This document shows, piece after piece, positions 60,555-64,000 of a DNA stretch of 64,000 bases. Both the position numbers and the translations under genes were made by a program. The notes below the pieces were generated by a model that saw only the letters and a list, made by a program, of their open reading frames with translations, had not been told where the DNA came from and did not search any database. How positions within the stretch are numbered: the stretch's first letter is position 1; every line of letters starts with the position of its first letter. This DNA comes from JBKBUF01 sp046290815 (GTDB lineage Bacteria; Bacteroidota; Bacteroidia; Cytophagales; Cytophagaceae): contig JBKBUF010000021.1 in NCBI GenBank assembly GCA_046290815.1, forward strand, positions 1 to 64,000. Direction: 5' to 3'.

Positions 60555-61964
60555 TTATAATTTTCGAACAAGCAACGCCACACTCTCCACATGGTGCGTA
60601 TAAGGAAACATATCAACCGGCTGGGCTTTAACAACAGTATATATCTCTTCTAACAGTGCCAGATCTCTTGCCTGTGTTGCAGGGTTGCAGCTTACATAAA
60701 CCACCTTTTCAGGTGCAAGTTCTAAAATCTTTTTTACCACATCTTCGTGCATGCCTGCTCTGGGAGGATCAGTGATGATGACATCCGGTCTTCCTTCTCT
60801 TTTGATAAGTTCTTCGGTAAGTACATCTTTCACATCACCTGCATAAAAGCTTGTGTTACCTATTCCGTTGATCTCCGAGTTTACCTTGGCATCTTCTATA
60901 GCCATAGGCACAAATTCTATTCCTGTTACTTTAGCCGCATTACGTGCCACAAAATTGGCTATAGTACCGGTTCCTGTGTAAAGGTCATAGACATTTTCCT
61001 TACCTGTAAGACCTGCATAATCCCTGGCAACTTTGTAAAGTTCGTATGCTTGGTCTGAATTGGTTTGATAAAATGACTTAGGTCCTACACGGAATTGCAG
61101 GCCTTCCATTGTTTCTGTTATATACGATTCTCCCGAATAGGTATGTACTTCCAAATCATGGAAGGTTTCGTTGCCTTTGTGGTTAATAACATACTGTAAC
61201 GATGTGATCTCAGGAAAGCGATGCACCAGATGATCGAGCAAGCCGAATAATTTTTCATCATCCTTATGAAATACCTGTACAATCACCATGACCTGTCCGC
61301 TGTTGGCAGTACGTATAATCAGGTTGCGAAGGAATCCATGCTGTTCGACAATATCAAAAAAACTCAGATTGTTTTTAAGGGCATAGCTTCTGACTTCAAG
61401 TCTTATAGAATTGGAAGGCTCGGGTTGCAGATAGCAGTTTCTTATATCAAGGATTTTATCAAATCTTTCAGCAATGTGGAAGCCCAACGCATTCTTTTGA
61501 AGCGTTTCTTCTGAATTCATTTCTTCCGGTGTGAGCCATCTTTTGTTTGAAAATGTATACTCCAGTTTGTTTCGGTAGTATTTATCCTTTGCAGATGGAA
61601 TAGCAGGAAATATTTCTGCTGTAAAAATTTTTCCTATTCGCTCGAAATTGTCCTTTACTTGTCTTGTTTTATACTCCAGTTGTTTTGGATAATTGATATG
61701 CTGCCATTTACAACCGCCGCATACTCCGTAATGCTCACAAAACGGTTGAATCCTGTCTTTGGATAATTGGTGAAAATTCACCGGTTTAGCATAGGAGAAT
61801 TTCTTCTTTTTTTTGAATATTTTAAGGTCCGCTACGTCTCCAGGGGCGGCCTGCTCTACAAATATCACTTTTTCGTTATGCCTTGCCACACATTTACCTT
61901 CCGCAGCCATATCTGCAATAGTAACATTTTCAATTATTTGCGGTTGATTATTTTTCTTGCTCAT
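60555..61964 (-). CDS. rlmD: 23S rRNA (uracil-1939 C5)-methyltransferase family (RlmD/RumA)
   Basis: The start is set at ATG 61964 (MSKKNNQPQIIE); a TTG at 61970 would add two residues. Of ~469 residues, ~10-65 are the TRAM domain, and CEHYGVCGGCKWQHINYPKQL supplies the iron-sulfur Cys cluster. The SAM part has DLYTGTGTIANFVA, DPPRAGM and the catalytic loop VYVSCNPATQARDL. These enzymes methylate U1939 (RlmD) or U747; the target here is by family only. It is divergent from the CHU_C gene. Confidence 0.9.
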   Translation of the reverse strand: MSKKNNQPQIIENVTIADMAAEGKCVARHNEKVIFVEQAAPGDVADLKIFKKKKKFSYAKPVNFHQLSKDRIQPFCEHYGVCGGCKWQHINYPKQLEYKTRQVKDNFERIGKIFTAEIFPAIPSAKDKYYRNKLEYTFSNKRWLTPEEMNSEETLQKNALGFHIAERFDKILDIRNCYLQPEPSNSIRLEVRSYALKNNLSFFDIVEQHGFLRNLIIRTANSGQVMVIVQVFHKDDEKLFGLLDHLVHRFPEITSLQYVINHKGNETFHDLEVHTYSGESYITETMEGLQFRVGPKSFYQTNSDQAYELYKVARDYAGLTGKENVYDLYTGTGTIANFVARNAAKVTGIEFVPMAIEDAKVNSEINGIGNTSFYAGDVKDVLTEELIKREGRPDVIITDPPRAGMHEDVVKKILELAPEKVVYVSCNPATQARDLALLEEIYTVVKAQPVDMFPYTHHVESVALLVRKL

Positions 61965-62028
61965 CTTCAAAGATAAACAATAAAAACAAGCGTTTTCGTT
62001 TAAAAAATAAAATAATTAAATTTGGTAC

Positions 62029-63930
62029 ATGAGAAGATTCCTACTCGTATTTTTTGCAATTATCTTTTTCACCTTATCCTTCACTTCACAAGCATCTCAT
62101 ATAGTAGGAGGAGAATTTGAACTGGGCTATACCGGCAGAGGTAATAGCTATAACTTATTCCTTAAACTTTATTTCGACGAGAAAAATGCAGATCCGGGCC
62201 TTTTAGATGCTGATACAAGGATAACTGTAGGTGTTTTTCGCAAGAGAGACAATGCTATGATGGGTACTGTGGAAATGATCAGGGATAATGGTGTAAGGGT
62301 AAAGTATCAGTCAGAAGAATGTCAGGCGCAGTTGGCAGGAATTCTGGTAACAAGACTTTTTAAGTATAGGGCAACTATCAATCTGGACCCGAGTTCATTC
62401 AGTGATCCTCAAGGGTATTATGTGGTATGGGAGAGGTGTTGCAGAAACAGAGTGATAGTAAATATCAAAAATCCTGATATGGTAGGGCAGACTTTTTACA
62501 TGGAATTTCCGCCTGTCGCTATTAGCGGACAAAGATTTATAAATACCTCACCGCAGTTTGGTGATATTGTAGCAGACTATTTTTGCCTGAATAAACCTAA
62601 TATGTTTGATTTCAGTGCCAAAGATCCTGATGGGGATTCTCTTGTTTATACATTAGTAACTCCACTGAAAGGGAATTCCGGACCTACCGTAGGTACTCAC
62701 ACCCCTTATCCGATGCCGGCTCCTTATGCATTGATTGAGTGGCAAAACGGTTATGGTATCAATAATGTCATTCCGGGGAATCCAACTTTGGCCATAGGAA
62801 AGCATACTGGATTTCTACACGTGACACCTTCACAAAAAGGCTTATATGTACTTTCTGTTATTTGTGAAGAATTCAGGGACGGCAAAAGGATTGGACTTGT
62901 AAGACGAGACTTTCAGTTTCTGGTTGATGATTGTAAAGATAATTTGCCTCCATCTGTAACTGTAAGTAACCCTCCTCCGGGCTTATTTATGGGGGATACC
63001 CTGGTTTTATATCTGAATGAAGAAAAGACATTTAATCTTTCCATTTCCGATAAGAGTACCACCGTTCTGGGAGAAAAGCAAATAATAACCATCAAGGGAA
63101 TTTCAACAAATCTTCCTTCCAATATTTTTTCTCCACCCAAATCTCAGGTAATTCAACCGGGAGAGGATAGTATTAAGACATCGTTTTCCTTTTTTCCTTG
63201 TGACAGGCTTTTAATTGAAAAGGATTCATTATACTCCCTGAGCATAGTTGTGGCCGACAATTCTTGCCCTCGTCCTATGACCGATACATTGGATCTCAAA
63301 GTTTTAATCAAAATACCTCAGAATAATAAACCTGTAATTAATTACATTCCGCTTTCAGGTTCATTTACAGTTATTCCCGGTGAAAAGCTGGATGTATTGG
63401 TTTATGCTACAGATGAAGATACAAAAGATATTATCAGTATTACCGGGTTCGGACGAGGTTTCCTTCTGGGAGAAATGGGTATGTCATTTACCAACGTGGA
63501 AGGAAAGGATAGTATAGCCAGCATATTCAGCTGGGTTCCTAATTGCGATCATTATAAAAATTCATTAGAGTATCAGATTGTATTTAAGGTCAAAGATAAC
63601 AGCTGTATCTTTACCCATTTTGATTATGATACTTTAATTATAAGGCTTGAAAACAGAGAAACTAATCTGCCGGAGATTTCTCCTGTTAACCTTATTACGC
63701 CAAACAAGGATGATAAAAATGATTATTTCGAAATCCGTAATATGCCTCCTGATAACTGCAATTTTTTCTTTAAACATATAAGGATATTCAACAGATGGGG
63801 AGCAATGGTATTCGAGTCAGATAAAAGAGATTTCCGCTGGAATGCAGCAGGCGCTCCGGAAGGGGTATATTTTTATACTATCGATCTGAACGAAAAAATT
63901 ATTAAAGGCTGGGTTCATGTAATGAGATAG
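62029..63930 (+). CDS. Secreted CHU_C protein (T9SS type B tail)
   Basis: A 633-residue protein. A signal peptide is followed by ASHIVGGEFELGYTG, a recurrent opening of large Bacteroidota surface proteins. Ig/cadherin-like modules contain DPDGDSLVYTLVTPL (~200) and DEDTKDIISITGFG (~465). Residues ~545-633 are the CHU_C/gliding-associated tail: ISPVNLITPNKDDKNDYF, IFNRWGAMVFES and GVYFYTIDLNEKIIKGW, which ends the protein. It is likely exported by T9SS and held on the surface. No PorP/SprF gene sits beside it, so it must use a partner elsewhere. Confidence 0.88.
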   Translation: MRRFLLVFFAIIFFTLSFTSQASHIVGGEFELGYTGRGNSYNLFLKLYFDEKNADPGLLDADTRITVGVFRKRDNAMMGTVEMIRDNGVRVKYQSEECQAQLAGILVTRLFKYRATINLDPSSFSDPQGYYVVWERCCRNRVIVNIKNPDMVGQTFYMEFPPVAISGQRFINTSPQFGDIVADYFCLNKPNMFDFSAKDPDGDSLVYTLVTPLKGNSGPTVGTHTPYPMPAPYALIEWQNGYGINNVIPGNPTLAIGKHTGFLHVTPSQKGLYVLSVICEEFRDGKRIGLVRRDFQFLVDDCKDNLPPSVTVSNPPPGLFMGDTLVLYLNEEKTFNLSISDKSTTVLGEKQIITIKGISTNLPSNIFSPPKSQVIQPGEDSIKTSFSFFPCDRLLIEKDSLYSLSIVVADNSCPRPMTDTLDLKVLIKIPQNNKPVINYIPLSGSFTVIPGEKLDVLVYATDEDTKDIISITGFGRGFLLGEMGMSFTNVEGKDSIASIFSWVPNCDHYKNSLEYQIVFKVKDNSCIFTHFDYDTLIIRLENRETNLPEISPVNLITPNKDDKNDYFEIRNMPPDNCNFFFKHIRIFNRWGAMVFESDKRDFRWNAAGAPEGVYFYTIDLNEKIIKGWVHVMR

Positions 63931-63934
63931 CTTG

Positions 63935-64000
63935 TCAGAGATTTTTCAATTCCAACCGAAGTTCATTATAAGATTCGTTGCAAACTTTCTCAATTTTTTC
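63935..64000 (-). CDS. C-terminal end of a minus-strand gene (truncated by window end)
   Basis: An open frame runs from the window edge to a TGA at 63935-63937, giving 21 residues (EKIEKVCNESYNELRLELKN, then L). It is helical and charged, fits convergence with the CHU_C gene at a 4-bp gap, and is otherwise unidentifiable. Confidence 0.4.
   Translation of the reverse strand, partial: EKIEKVCNESYNELRLELKNL

Noticed and set aside
61968..61975. TATCTTTG box (minus strand) as promoter of rlmD
   Set aside because: It is only 3-4 bp before the start codon and has no -33 partner, so chance in AT-rich DNA is likely.
62017..62024. TAAATTTG box as promoter of the CHU_C gene
   Set aside because: It is only 4 bp before the ATG and has no -33 partner at the right distance.

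Overview
The window is AT-rich DNA from a gliding-type member of the Bacteroidota, most likely the order Cytophagales (a Cytophaga/Sporocytophaga-like genome is my best guess; the sequence does not fix the genus). Support comes from type IX secretion (T9SS) sorting tails of both kinds (Por/type A and CHU_C/type B), a PorP/SprF homolog next to an OmpA-type protein, TAnnTTTG promoter boxes typical of the phylum, 7TMR-DISM sensors and the absence of strong Shine-Dalgarno sequences. I see no rRNA, tRNA, CRISPR array or intact insertion sequence.

Layout. 1-8 kb: the end of a secreted Ig-repeat protein, a lipoprotein, a membrane sensor ending in a transposase-type zinc ribbon, a small exported protein and a secreted beta-helix protein. 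8.2-17.8 kb: a surface-protein unit made of a ~2100-residue DUF11-repeat protein (with an assembly gap), a PorP/SprF protein and an OmpA/PD40 protein. 17.8-22.1 kb: housekeeping genes (trmN6-like, rnhA, a class V aminotransferase, aroQ; divergent xerD and an SGNH hydrolase). 22.1-30.9 kb: two small hypotheticals, amt, pyrD, ftsK, two tandem lolA paralogs and pyrF. 30.9-37.5 kb: a DUF2851 gene followed by membrane and glycan-type genes (polytopic protein, HTTM-like protein, GT-C glycosyltransferase, NeuD-like acetyltransferase). 37.5-39 kb: trhO and a single-domain response regulator. 39.2-49.3 kb: nuoHIJKLMN, without nuoA-G, closed by a long purF homolog. 49.3-53.3 kb: a three-gene minus-strand cassette of two paralogous TPR/membrane proteins and a TPR-AAA+ ATPase. 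53.4-64 kb: an iscA-type gene, methylmalonyl-CoA epimerase, two previously uncalled micro-lipoprotein genes, thiL, a hypothetical, a 7TMR-DISM histidine kinase, an EamA transporter, moeA, rlmD, a second CHU_C protein and the tail of one more gene.

The main points for follow-up are: (i) the 7TMR-DISM receptor whose output domain looks like an IS1595 zinc ribbon plus helical segment without the DDE catalytic domain; (ii) the TPR-AAA+/TPR-membrane cassette; (iii) two tandem ~49-residue peptides sharing an SCVRA-P-CKK core; (iv) several intergenic arrays with a strict 7-bp period but different words; and (v) an assembly gap whose true length can be predicted from the 360-bp repeat.
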